Shown here piece after piece: positions 33,770 to 41,580 of a DNA stretch of 64,000 bases. Every line of letters begins with the position of its first letter. Position 1 is the stretch's first letter. The notes below the pieces were generated by a model, which was not told the origin of the DNA, did not search any database, and worked only from the letters and a program-made list of their open reading frames with translations. This stretch comes from Klebsiella pneumoniae (GTDB lineage Bacteria; Pseudomonadota; Gammaproteobacteria; Pseudomonadales; Pseudohongiellaceae). The position numbers and the translations under genes were made by a program. The stretch lies in assembly GCA_945902215.1 (NCBI GenBank), contig CAMDML010000006.1, forward strand, positions 1-64,000. The letters run 5' to 3'.

Positions 33770-35941
33770 ATGAACATGATTTCGTTGTGCCGTGGCGTGT
33801 TTTTGCTGTTCCTCGCCTCAGCGTTGTCCATCCAAGGCAGCGTCGCGCAGGATCTTGAAGTCCGTCAGCAAATTCGTCCGCTGCAAACCGATGCGCCGCC
33901 ACTCATCGATGGGGTGCTCGATGATGCCGTATGGGCACAGGCGGAGAGCCACAACAATTTCCGCCAGACCCAGCCGATACTGGATGCGGATCCCAGCGAA
34001 GGTTCCTGGTTCAGAATCGCCTACGACAGCGACAATTTATATGTCGCTTTCCGTGCCTACGATTCCGATCCTGCCGCGGTTGTTGCCACCGAGCTGCGCC
34101 GCGACGCCGACATGGAGTCGCAAGACCATGTGGTATTCATGTTCGACACCTTTGCCGACCGGCGCAACGCTTTTGGTTTCGCGATGAACCCGGCAGGTGC
34201 GCTGCACGACGGCCGTGTCGAAAACAACGCCAACTGGGTCTCGCAGTGGAATGGTATCTGGGACGGGAAGGCAGTCTTGGATGCCGAAGGCTGGACGGTA
34301 GAGATGGTCATTCCGTTCAAGACTTTGTCGTTCGAAGCGGGCAACGATACCTGGGGTCTTGAAGTGATCCGCCGTATCCGCCGCAAGAACGAGCGTATGC
34401 GGTGGGCCAACATTTCCCAGAATCGGGGTGACAACTATGTCGCAGCGTTCGGTAACATGGCCGGCCTCGAAGGCCTGCAACAGGGAATGGGGCTCGATAT
34501 CGTGCCGACGTTATCCGTGCAAACACGCGAGAATCGCCCGATCGGTGATTCTGACCAGGTCGTTGTTACCGGTGGTGATGTCACTTACCGAATTACACCT
34601 TCGCTGACCGCGCAGGTCACCATCAATTCAGATTTTTCCGATGCGCCGGTGGATCAGGTGCAGAACAACCTCGGCAGATTTTCGCTGTTCTATCCTGAGA
34701 CACGCGACTTCTTCCTCAACGATGCTGACATCTTCCAGTTCGGCGGTCTCAATCAGGAAAACGGCATTCCGTTTTTCTCACGGCGGATGGGCATCATCGA
34801 CACGGGCGAAGCGCTGGACCTGAAATTCGGCGCGAAGCTGACCGGGCGCGTCGGTCCCTTGAACGTTGGCCTGATCTCAACGCACATCGAGGGCAAGCAT
34901 GAGCTCGATGCCCAGGACCTCACCGTGCTCCGCGCCAGCACCGGTGTGCTGAACGAATCGCGCATCGGCATGATCGTCACCGATGGGGATGCCAATTCCA
35001 ATAACGGTAGTCGGCTCTATGGTTCGGACTTCCAGTACCGCAACAGCAACCTGCCCGGCGGCAATGTCATCACGGGTGACGTCTGGGTGCAGCAGTCGGA
35101 AAACCCCGGCATCGACACTGACGATCTCGCCTATGGCATGAAAGTCGACTATCCCAACGATCGTATTCAGGCAAATCTGGGCTTCCGGGAAATCCAGCCG
35201 AATTTCGCGCCGAAGCTCGGCTTCGTCAACCGCGCCGGCGTTCAGCAGTGGGGCAGTGAAGGACGCCTGCGCAAACGCTTTGGCGCGGACACTCTGCTGC
35301 GCCTGATCGACTGGGGTTGGGAGTGGGAGCGCACCACGGACATGGCCGGGCGCTTGCAGACCGAAGAGGTGGAGTTAAAGGTTATCGAATTGGCGAACCA
35401 GATGAACGACCGCATTGAGCTCTCTTGGGAAGATGTCCGTGAAGTACTTGATGCGCCCTTCGAAATTGCCGACGGCATCGTGCTGCCGGTAGGTGATTAC
35501 ACGTATTCGCTGCCGGGATTCCGGTTGCAAGCCAGCAACGCGCGCAATCTCAGCGGCGAGTTCGAGTTCAGCCATGGCGACTTCTGGACTGGGACCGTCA
35601 GCGCCTATGAAGGCTTTGTCGAATTCCGGCCCTTACCCCTTTTCTTCGCCGGGTTGAATTACGAAGTCATCTATGCCGAGTTGCCTCAGGGTGATTTCGA
35701 CTTTGCGATTACGCGGGTGAATCTCGACTTCAATCTGAGTCCGCACGTGATGTGGCAAAATCTCGCGCAGCACAACAGTGTCAGTAAAACGGTGAGCTGG
35801 AACAGCCGCCTGCGCTGGGAAGTGCAGCCGGGCAACATCTGGTTTCTCGTGCTGAACCAAGGCTGGGAAATAGAAGAAGGAAGCTATATGCCGATCAACA
35901 CCGGGTTTGCTTCGAAGGTGCGCTGGACGTACAGGTACTGA
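33770..35941 (+). CDS. DUF5916 outer-membrane protein with CBM9-like domain
   Basis: 723 residues with a signal peptide (cleavage near SVAQ). An N-terminal CBM9-like beta-sandwich (about 35-230) begins PPLIDGVLDDAVWAQAE and continues with AYDSDNLYVAFRAYDSDP. The C-terminal two thirds (DUF5916) contains alternating beta strands, for example NYEVIYAELPQGDFDFAITRVNLDFNL, and ends with an aromatic residue (WTYRY), consistent with an outer-membrane barrel. It starts 8 bases after the Lrp-type regulator, so co-transcription is possible. The substrate is unknown; some family members are linked to carbohydrate or peptide use. Confidence 0.85.
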   Translation: MNMISLCRGVFLLFLASALSIQGSVAQDLEVRQQIRPLQTDAPPLIDGVLDDAVWAQAESHNNFRQTQPILDADPSEGSWFRIAYDSDNLYVAFRAYDSDPAAVVATELRRDADMESQDHVVFMFDTFADRRNAFGFAMNPAGALHDGRVENNANWVSQWNGIWDGKAVLDAEGWTVEMVIPFKTLSFEAGNDTWGLEVIRRIRRKNERMRWANISQNRGDNYVAAFGNMAGLEGLQQGMGLDIVPTLSVQTRENRPIGDSDQVVVTGGDVTYRITPSLTAQVTINSDFSDAPVDQVQNNLGRFSLFYPETRDFFLNDADIFQFGGLNQENGIPFFSRRMGIIDTGEALDLKFGAKLTGRVGPLNVGLISTHIEGKHELDAQDLTVLRASTGVLNESRIGMIVTDGDANSNNGSRLYGSDFQYRNSNLPGGNVITGDVWVQQSENPGIDTDDLAYGMKVDYPNDRIQANLGFREIQPNFAPKLGFVNRAGVQQWGSEGRLRKRFGADTLLRLIDWGWEWERTTDMAGRLQTEEVELKVIELANQMNDRIELSWEDVREVLDAPFEIADGIVLPVGDYTYSLPGFRLQASNARNLSGEFEFSHGDFWTGTVSAYEGFVEFRPLPLFFAGLNYEVIYAELPQGDFDFAITRVNLDFNLSPHVMWQNLAQHNSVSKTVSWNSRLRWEVQPGNIWFLVLNQGWEIEEGSYMPINTGFASKVRWTYRY

Positions 35942-35944
35942 TAT

Positions 35945-36331
35945 TTCAGCTCAGTCCCTTTTGCGCCGCTCTTCGAGGAGACGATTGATCCGGGTGGGAT
36001 CTGTGTCTTCAGCGAACATGCTGCGTCCGTCCGCCAGGTTTACGTGAAGCATGTGCATGATGTTGGAGTCGTCGCGCTAGGGATGGCTTTCCAGTGCTAA
36101 GGTGAAACAAATACGCGCATGCGGGTTGCCCATGCGAAATTCGGTGACCGTGCCGCTCATGCTCACTTCCTTGGTCATATCGTAGAAAACCACCGCGGCG
36201 TGATGCGCGAAAGCGGGAAGAGCAGCCGCTCCAGACCGCCTCGAAGACGGCAGTATCGGACTGGGCATGCGCAAAGTATGAAGGGTGGTAACAGGCAGCT
36301 GGGCGAGCGCAAATGGACTTGTTGTTTTCAT
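35945..36331 (-). pseudogene. remnant of a DUF6152-like secreted protein plus a second fragment
   Basis: From ATG 36331 the minus strand encodes a damaged signal peptide, then AFAHHAAVVFYDMTKEVSMSGTVTEFRMGNPHARI, the start of a DUF6152-like protein, and stops at 36077, well before the usual 110-130 residues. In another frame further down (about 35945-36070), LHVNLADGRSMFAEDTDP and INRLLEERRKRD form the tail of an unidentified protein with no start. I read the region as two decayed gene pieces. This accounts for the 450 bases between the DUF5916 and HIT genes. Confidence 0.6.
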
Positions 36332-36392
36332 GCAGCCTCTGCTTTTCAGCATGTTATAGTTGTGTCGGGTAATTTCTCCGGAACAGCACATC

Positions 36393-36815
36393 ATGGCCAG
36401 CATCTTCAGCAAAATCCTTTCCGGCGAACTGCCTGGCCATTACGTCTGGAAAGACGAGCTCTGCTTCGCAATCATGACTATCCAGCCGATTCGCCCCGGG
36501 CATTTGATCATAATCCCCATCGAAGAAGTGAATCACTGGGACGAGGTTCCGCCTGCCACCGCCGCGCACATGACCCAGGTGGCGCAGAAGATCGCAAAGG
36601 GCATCAAGGCGGTGATTCCCTGCAAGCGCGTAGGCGTAACGATCATCGGCCTCGAAGTGCCGCACGCACATGTGCATCTGATTCCCATCGACCATCTGAT
36701 CGACATGGACTTCAAGTTGGCCCATTTGCTGCCGAACGCAGAGCTCGCGGTCACTGCGGCAAGTATCCGCGCTGCGCTCGTGAACCTCGGCTATCAGCAG
36801 GCCGACATCGGTTGA
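36393..36815 (+). CDS. HIT family nucleotide-binding protein
   Basis: 140-residue HIT hydrolase fold with the H91-A-H93-V-H95 triad and the upstream CFAIMTIQPIRPGHLIIIP strand-helix. Family members hydrolyse or transfer nucleotidyl groups (adenosine 5'-phosphoramidate-type substrates). The ATG at 36393 is chosen, since the residues upstream from a TTG at 36360 are not family-like. The next gene, cmoA, follows 13 bases later on the same strand. Confidence 0.9.
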   Translation: MASIFSKILSGELPGHYVWKDELCFAIMTIQPIRPGHLIIIPIEEVNHWDEVPPATAAHMTQVAQKIAKGIKAVIPCKRVGVTIIGLEVPHAHVHLIPIDHLIDMDFKLAHLLPNAELAVTAASIRAALVNLGYQQADIG

Positions 36816-36828
36816 TTTCGCGCACGTG

Positions 36829-37554
36829 ATGAGCGGCAAGGACACCATCTACCAGCAGGACGGACCGGTCACGGACTTCGTGTTCGACGAACGGGTTGCC
36901 GCAGTTTTCACCGACATGATCAATCGCTCCGTGCCCGGCTACGGCACGATCCTAACCATGATCGGCACTCTTGCCGAACGCTACGCGCAACCCGACTCCC
37001 TCTGCTATGACCTTGGCTGTTCGCTCGGCGGCGCCACGCTCGCGATGCGGCGCCAGATCAAGGCCCCGAATTGCAGCATCGTTGCGCTGGATAATTCACC
37101 GGCGATGATCGCGCGCTGCAAAGAGCTTCTCGCGCGTGACGCAAGCAGCGTGCCTGTCACTTTGCAATGTGCCGACATACTTGCCACTGACATTCACAAC
37201 GCTTCTCTTGTTGTGCTCAATTTCACCCTGCAATTTGTACCATTGGCGCAGCGGGCGGATTTGATCCACCGCATCTGGACAGGCCTGCGCCCCGGCGGCA
37301 TGTTGGTCCTGTCCGAGAAAATCCAGGGCGAAGATCCGGAGCTCAATGCGCTGTTCATCGACTTGCATCACCGCTTCAAGGAGCAGAACGGTTACACCCA
37401 AACAGAGATTAGCCGCAAGCGTGCCGCGATTGAAAATGTGTTGGTGCCAGAAACGCTGCGCACGCACGAAGCACGGCTTCGCGAAGCCGGCTTCAGCAGC
37501 TTCGCAGTGTGGTTCCAGTGTTTCAACTTCGCGTCCATGGTTGCGGTGAAATGA
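36829..37554 (+). CDS. cmoA: carboxy-S-adenosyl-L-methionine synthase
   Basis: Makes carboxy-SAM from SAM and prephenate for wobble-base modification (5-oxyacetyl uridine, cmo5U34) of tRNA. 241 residues; motif I is LCYDLGCSLGGATLAM and the end is FQCFNFASMVAVK. DRVF-type N-terminus: FVFDERVAAVFTDMINRSVPGY. ATG 36829 is favoured over the GTG three bases earlier. cmoB follows directly, separated by an 18-base near-copy of this gene's own last six codons. Confidence 0.94.
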   Translation: MSGKDTIYQQDGPVTDFVFDERVAAVFTDMINRSVPGYGTILTMIGTLAERYAQPDSLCYDLGCSLGGATLAMRRQIKAPNCSIVALDNSPAMIARCKELLARDASSVPVTLQCADILATDIHNASLVVLNFTLQFVPLAQRADLIHRIWTGLRPGGMLVLSEKIQGEDPELNALFIDLHHRFKEQNGYTQTEISRKRAAIENVLVPETLRTHEARLREAGFSSFAVWFQCFNFASMVAVK

Positions 37555-37572
37555 ATGGTCGCGGTGAAATAA
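37537..37572 (+). repeat. 18-bp tandem duplication at the cmoA-cmoB junction
   Basis: Copy 1 (37537-37554) is the end of cmoA, encoding MVAVK and its stop. Copy 2 (37555-37572) is the same 18 bases with two differences (the codon GTT is GTC, and TGA is TAA), forming a second M-V-A-V-K mini-frame with its own stop. The final A is the first base of the cmoB ATG. It looks like an old slippage duplication and could influence translational coupling. Confidence 0.85.
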
Positions 37573-38555
37573 TGGCCACTGCGTTTTTTCCCGACTACTC
37601 AGCGCTGCGCGCACAGTTGGCCGCAATGCCTTTGCTCAGTCCTTTGTTGGCAGTGGTACCGGTCGATTTGGCTGCTTCGATCAAGCATGGCGATTTTCCG
37701 CGCTGGCTTGCTGCGCTGCAGGCACTGCCGGAATTGCAGCCCGCTGTGGTTGAGCTGATAGATCGGGTGCGCATCGGCGACTCTGCGCAGTTGACGGACA
37801 CACAACGCGAGAATTTACACACTGCGCTGATGGGTCTGCATCCCTGGCGCAAGGGTCCGCTGGATTTGTTCGGCGTGACCATCGATACCGAATGGCGCTC
37901 GGATTGGAAATGGGATCGGATCGCAGCGCAAATTGCTGACTTGCAGGGTCGCACCGTGCTGGATGTCGGATGCGGCAACGGCTATCACTGCTGGCGTATG
38001 GCTGGTGCAGGTGCCGCGTTCGTCTTGGGTATTGATCCACATATTCTCTATAACATGCAGTATTGGGCGGTCCGGCATTTTGTGCCAGAGCCACCCGTGC
38101 ATGTGTTGCCGCTCGCGCTGGAAGAATTGCCCGATGGCTTGCAGGCCTTCGATACCGTGTTCTCAATGGGCGTGCTCTACCATCGGCGTTCGCCGTTTGA
38201 TCACCTGCAAAGTTTGCACAACTGCCTGCGCCCGGGAGGTGAACTGGTACTGGAGACGCTCGTCATCGATGGTGCCGATGGTTTGACCCTGGTTCCACCT
38301 GGCCGTTATGCGCGCATGCCGAATGTGTGGTTTCTACCCACTTGTAACACTCTTGCCTCGTGGCTTGTGAAGGTAGGTTACACCGATGTGCGTTTGCTCG
38401 ACGCAACCGTCACTACTACTGCTGAACAGCACTCCTCACCCTGGATGACTTTTGAGTCCTTGCCCGAGGCACTCGATCCACAGGACCCGTCCCGTACCAT
38501 CGAAGGTCACCCGGCACCAAAACGGGCGGTTTTGGTGGCGCGCAAGCCCGGGTAA
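37572..38555 (+). CDS. cmoB: tRNA U34 carboxymethyltransferase
   Basis: Transfers the carboxymethyl group from carboxy-SAM to 5-hydroxyuridine at U34 of tRNA, with CmoA. 327 residues (E. coli 323). The motif LHPWRKGPLDLFG precedes the SAM site TVLDVGCGNGYHCWRM (about residues 130-145), and FSMGVLYHRRSPFDHL follows. ATG 37572 overlaps the stop of the junction duplication (TAATG). An in-frame start at 37509 lies inside cmoA and is unlikely. Confidence 0.93.
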   Translation: MATAFFPDYSALRAQLAAMPLLSPLLAVVPVDLAASIKHGDFPRWLAALQALPELQPAVVELIDRVRIGDSAQLTDTQRENLHTALMGLHPWRKGPLDLFGVTIDTEWRSDWKWDRIAAQIADLQGRTVLDVGCGNGYHCWRMAGAGAAFVLGIDPHILYNMQYWAVRHFVPEPPVHVLPLALEELPDGLQAFDTVFSMGVLYHRRSPFDHLQSLHNCLRPGGELVLETLVIDGADGLTLVPPGRYARMPNVWFLPTCNTLASWLVKVGYTDVRLLDATVTTTAEQHSSPWMTFESLPEALDPQDPSRTIEGHPAPKRAVLVARKPG

Positions 38556-38561
38556 GCCGCT

Positions 38562-38581
38562 GGCGGAACGCTTGCTCCGCC
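38562..38581. repeat. hairpin after cmoB
   Basis: ggcgga (38562-38567) pairs with tccgcc (38576-38581) with an 8-base loop, seven bases past the cmoB stop. It lacks a T-run. It is a possible weak terminator or REP-like element close to the RAYT-like gene. Confidence 0.35.
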
Positions 38582-38744
38582 TGCGCCCAGTGCGCGCACG
38601 AAACGCGTTCTTGCTCATGAAAATTCTCGTATCGCGACTCTAATTAGCGCGCTCGCGCTGGCTCTGGTGCGAAGTTTGCATACGGTCTGGCAACCCTCCT
38701 GCAATCAACAAGAAGGGGCTCACTACAAGGATTTTTGCAAGACC

Positions 38745-39716
38745 ATGGCCAGACCGCTTCGTATTGAATATCCCAACGCTTACTACCACGTTAGCAACAA
38801 AGCCGATCACGATTACAAGTTGTTTCCGGGCGGTCAGTTCTATCAGGTGTTTCTCTCCGGCGTATTTGAGGCTGCTGCGCGCCTCAATGTCGAAGTGCAT
38901 TGCTGGTCGCTGCTGAAAGGCGAATATCACTTGTTGGTGAAAACCCCGGAAGGCAATCTGAGCCGATTTATGCGCCAGGTTGACGGACTATATACCCAGA
39001 ATTACCAGCGTCTGAAACGTGCCAGGGGCTCAGTGTTCCGTTCGCGCTACAAATCGGTACTGTTCCAGAGTGAACGTTACCTGTTGGAACTGTCACGCTT
39101 TCTACACAAGCTGCCTCCAAAATACCTGAGCTGGCCTTGGTCCAGTTTGCCGGCATACCTCAGCGGCAAAAGCCCGGGGAGCGTCGGTGCGGTGAGTGTG
39201 CAGGCAGCACTGGTGCGTACTGAAGTGCTGGCGCAGGCCGGCGGTGCTGCGGCGCGATATCTGGCCTATTTGAGTGAAGGCAATAATGCCGAGCTTGCCC
39301 ACTTCTACAGCAAGAAAAACCAGCTTTCCATTCTGGGCGATGAGCGTTTCCGCGCTCACGCCAAGGCCGCGCTGGCCACCGCTGATACTCGCGGCGCATC
39401 CAAAGGAACGCTGGCGTGCAAGCGGCCCTCATTGCAAAAAGTCGTCAGCCTTGTTGCTGAGCATTTTGGAGTCACCCCAAAAAGTATCCTGCAAGCCGCA
39501 CGCGGCCCTGGGTCCAAGAACATTCCGCGCTGGGTGGCGATGTACCTGTGCCAGGAAGCGGGTGCTATTACCTTGCAGGTCATTGCACAGCACTTTGGTT
39601 TGCAGCGCTACGGGACTGTGTCCACCACCAATGGCAAGCTCAAACAGGAGCTGCAGGGCAGTCCAAAACTGCAGCTCACGATACAGAAGCTGCGCAAGCA
39701 ATTGACGGACAACTGA
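38745..39716 (+). CDS. RAYT-like (REP-associated tyrosine transposase) protein with altered HUH motif
   Basis: 323 residues. The start matches the TnpA_REP/RAYT family (MARPLRIEYPNAYYHVS), and the middle has YTQNYQRL, FRSRYKSVLF and RYLLELSRF with a candidate catalytic Tyr (Y112). The family motif NHYHLL reads GEYHLL here, so the first His of the HUH pair is Glu60, which argues against nuclease activity. The C-terminal 110 residues (KRPSLQKVVSLVAEHFGV, then ITLQVIAQHFGL) form two helix-turn-helix-like units, as in the DnaA-C-like tails of some RAYTs. ATG 38745 was chosen as the family start; upstream Shine-Dalgarno is weak. Confidence 0.8.
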   Translation: MARPLRIEYPNAYYHVSNKADHDYKLFPGGQFYQVFLSGVFEAAARLNVEVHCWSLLKGEYHLLVKTPEGNLSRFMRQVDGLYTQNYQRLKRARGSVFRSRYKSVLFQSERYLLELSRFLHKLPPKYLSWPWSSLPAYLSGKSPGSVGAVSVQAALVRTEVLAQAGGAAARYLAYLSEGNNAELAHFYSKKNQLSILGDERFRAHAKAALATADTRGASKGTLACKRPSLQKVVSLVAEHFGVTPKSILQAARGPGSKNIPRWVAMYLCQEAGAITLQVIAQHFGLQRYGTVSTTNGKLKQELQGSPKLQLTIQKLRKQLTDN

Positions 39717-39778
39717 CCCCTGATTCACCATTTCCCGTTATACTTCAGGTATATCCAACTTTCGGGAAAACCGGCCTC

Positions 39779-41560
39779 ATGAACTCTTCACGACCCGCCC
39801 ACGGCCATGACCGTTCGCTGGATCTGCGTGTGTTCCTCGATGTTCTGGTAACCGGCGGCCACATCACTGTGGATGAGCTTGAAGCAGTTGTAGCAAGCCG
39901 GCGCGGCGAAGTGCCGAACAAGATGCATCCACTGGCCTGGATTGCAGAGCAGGATCTCGACGATCGCAAGAACCCGGGCAAGAAGCTGGACATTGAAACC
40001 CTGACGCAGAAACTCGCCACGCTCGCCGGGCAGCCGTACTATCGAATTGATCCGCTGAGCATCGATGCAGCCAAAGTCACGGAAGTGATGTCCTACGCCT
40101 TCACCCAGCGCCACAAGATCATGGCGCTCGAGGTCTCGGCCACCGAAGTTGTCATCGCCTCCGCTGAGCCCTTTATCACCTCATGGGAAGCCGATCTCAG
40201 CCACATCCTGCGCAAGCAGATAAAGCGTGTCGTTGCCAACCCGGTGGAATTGCAGCGCTTGAGCACCGAGCTCTATCGGCTGTCGCGCTCAATCAATTAT
40301 GCCAGCTCCAAAGGGTCCAGCAAGGCACCGGGCCTGGGCAATCTTGAGCAGATGTTGGAGATCGGCAAAGGCAAGGATCCTGAAGCGAACGATCAGCACA
40401 TTGTCAGCATCGTCGACTGGCTTCTGCAGTACGCCTTCGACCAGCGTGCCAGCGACATCCACATCGAACCGCGCCGCGACATCGGCAACGTGCGCTTCCG
40501 CATCGACGGCGTGCTATACACCGTTTACCAGATGCCGATGGGCGTGCTGTCAGCCGTTACGAGTCGCGTCAAATCGTTGGGCCGCATGAATGTTGCGGAG
40601 AAACGCCGCCCGCAAGACGGCCGCCTGAAAACCAAGAGTCCCGAAGGCAGCGAAGTGGAACTGCGCCTGTCCACGATGCCAACTGCCTTCGGCGAAAAGC
40701 TGGTGATGCGAATCTTTGATCCTGATGTGCTGCTCAAATCCTTCGCCTCGCTGGGCTTCAGCAGCGACGACCTGGCGCGCTGGAACGCCATGATCCAGCG
40801 CAAGCACGGTATTTTGCTGATCACTGGCCCTACCGGTAGTGGCAAGACCACCACCTTGTATTCCACACTGAAAACGCTTGCCACCCGCGAGGTTAACGTC
40901 TGCACGATAGAAGACCCGATTGAAATGGTGGAATCGAGCTTCAACCAGATGCAGGTGCAGGACAACATCGACCTCACTTTTGCCAGTGGTGTCAAAGCAC
41001 TACTGCGCCAGGATCCGGACATCATCATGATCGGCGAGATTCGCAATCTGGAAACTGCCGAGATCGCGATCCAGGCCGCGCTCACTGGACATCTGGTGTT
41101 CTCCTCTTTGCACACCAACGATGCACCGAGCGCCATCACCCGGCTACTTGAACTCGGCGTGCCGTCTTACTTGATCAAGGCGACGCTGGTTGGGGTTGTT
41201 GCGCAACGTCTCGTCCGTATTCTGTGTCCGCACTGCAAGCGCGAGGCTGACGTCGATCTCCAACTGTGGAAAACGCTCACTGCGCCATGGGAAACCACAG
41301 TGCCGAAAAAAGTTTACGAACCGGTGGGCTGCCTCGAATGCCGCGAAACCGGATACAAAGGGCGGCAGGGTATCTACGAGATCATGCCGCTCACGGAAAC
41401 GTTGCAGGCGTATGCCGAAGATGCTGCCGACCTGCCCAAGTTGCGGCGTCAGGCCTATCAGGAAGGCATGTGCAGTTTGCGCCTCAGCGGTGCGCAGAAA
41501 GTGGCGAGCGGATCTACCTCACTGCTGGAAGTGCTGCGTGTGGCACCCGAATCGCTGTGA
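39779..41560 (+). CDS. GspE/PilB-type secretion or pilus ATPase (orphan)
   Basis: 593 residues. An N-terminal MshE/GspE-N-like domain (about 20-190) precedes the ATPase core: a DIHIEPRRD arm (about 231-239), Walker A GPTGSGKT (350-357), the Asp box IEDPIE, Walker B DPDIIMIGEIR (about 416-426) and the His box SLHTND. A metal-binding four-Cys unit follows (CPHC, CLEC). Such ATPases drive type II secretion or type IV pilus assembly, but no other gsp or pil genes are in the window, so its partner system is elsewhere. ATG 39779 gives the family length. It lies 20 bases before glnE. Confidence 0.92.
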   Translation: MNSSRPAHGHDRSLDLRVFLDVLVTGGHITVDELEAVVASRRGEVPNKMHPLAWIAEQDLDDRKNPGKKLDIETLTQKLATLAGQPYYRIDPLSIDAAKVTEVMSYAFTQRHKIMALEVSATEVVIASAEPFITSWEADLSHILRKQIKRVVANPVELQRLSTELYRLSRSINYASSKGSSKAPGLGNLEQMLEIGKGKDPEANDQHIVSIVDWLLQYAFDQRASDIHIEPRRDIGNVRFRIDGVLYTVYQMPMGVLSAVTSRVKSLGRMNVAEKRRPQDGRLKTKSPEGSEVELRLSTMPTAFGEKLVMRIFDPDVLLKSFASLGFSSDDLARWNAMIQRKHGILLITGPTGSGKTTTLYSTLKTLATREVNVCTIEDPIEMVESSFNQMQVQDNIDLTFASGVKALLRQDPDIIMIGEIRNLETAEIAIQAALTGHLVFSSLHTNDAPSAITRLLELGVPSYLIKATLVGVVAQRLVRILCPHCKREADVDLQLWKTLTAPWETTVPKKVYEPVGCLECRETGYKGRQGIYEIMPLTETLQAYAEDAADLPKLRRQAYQEGMCSLRLSGAQKVASGSTSLLEVLRVAPESL

Positions 41561-41580
41561 GCTTCCGGAACTGAGCCCGC

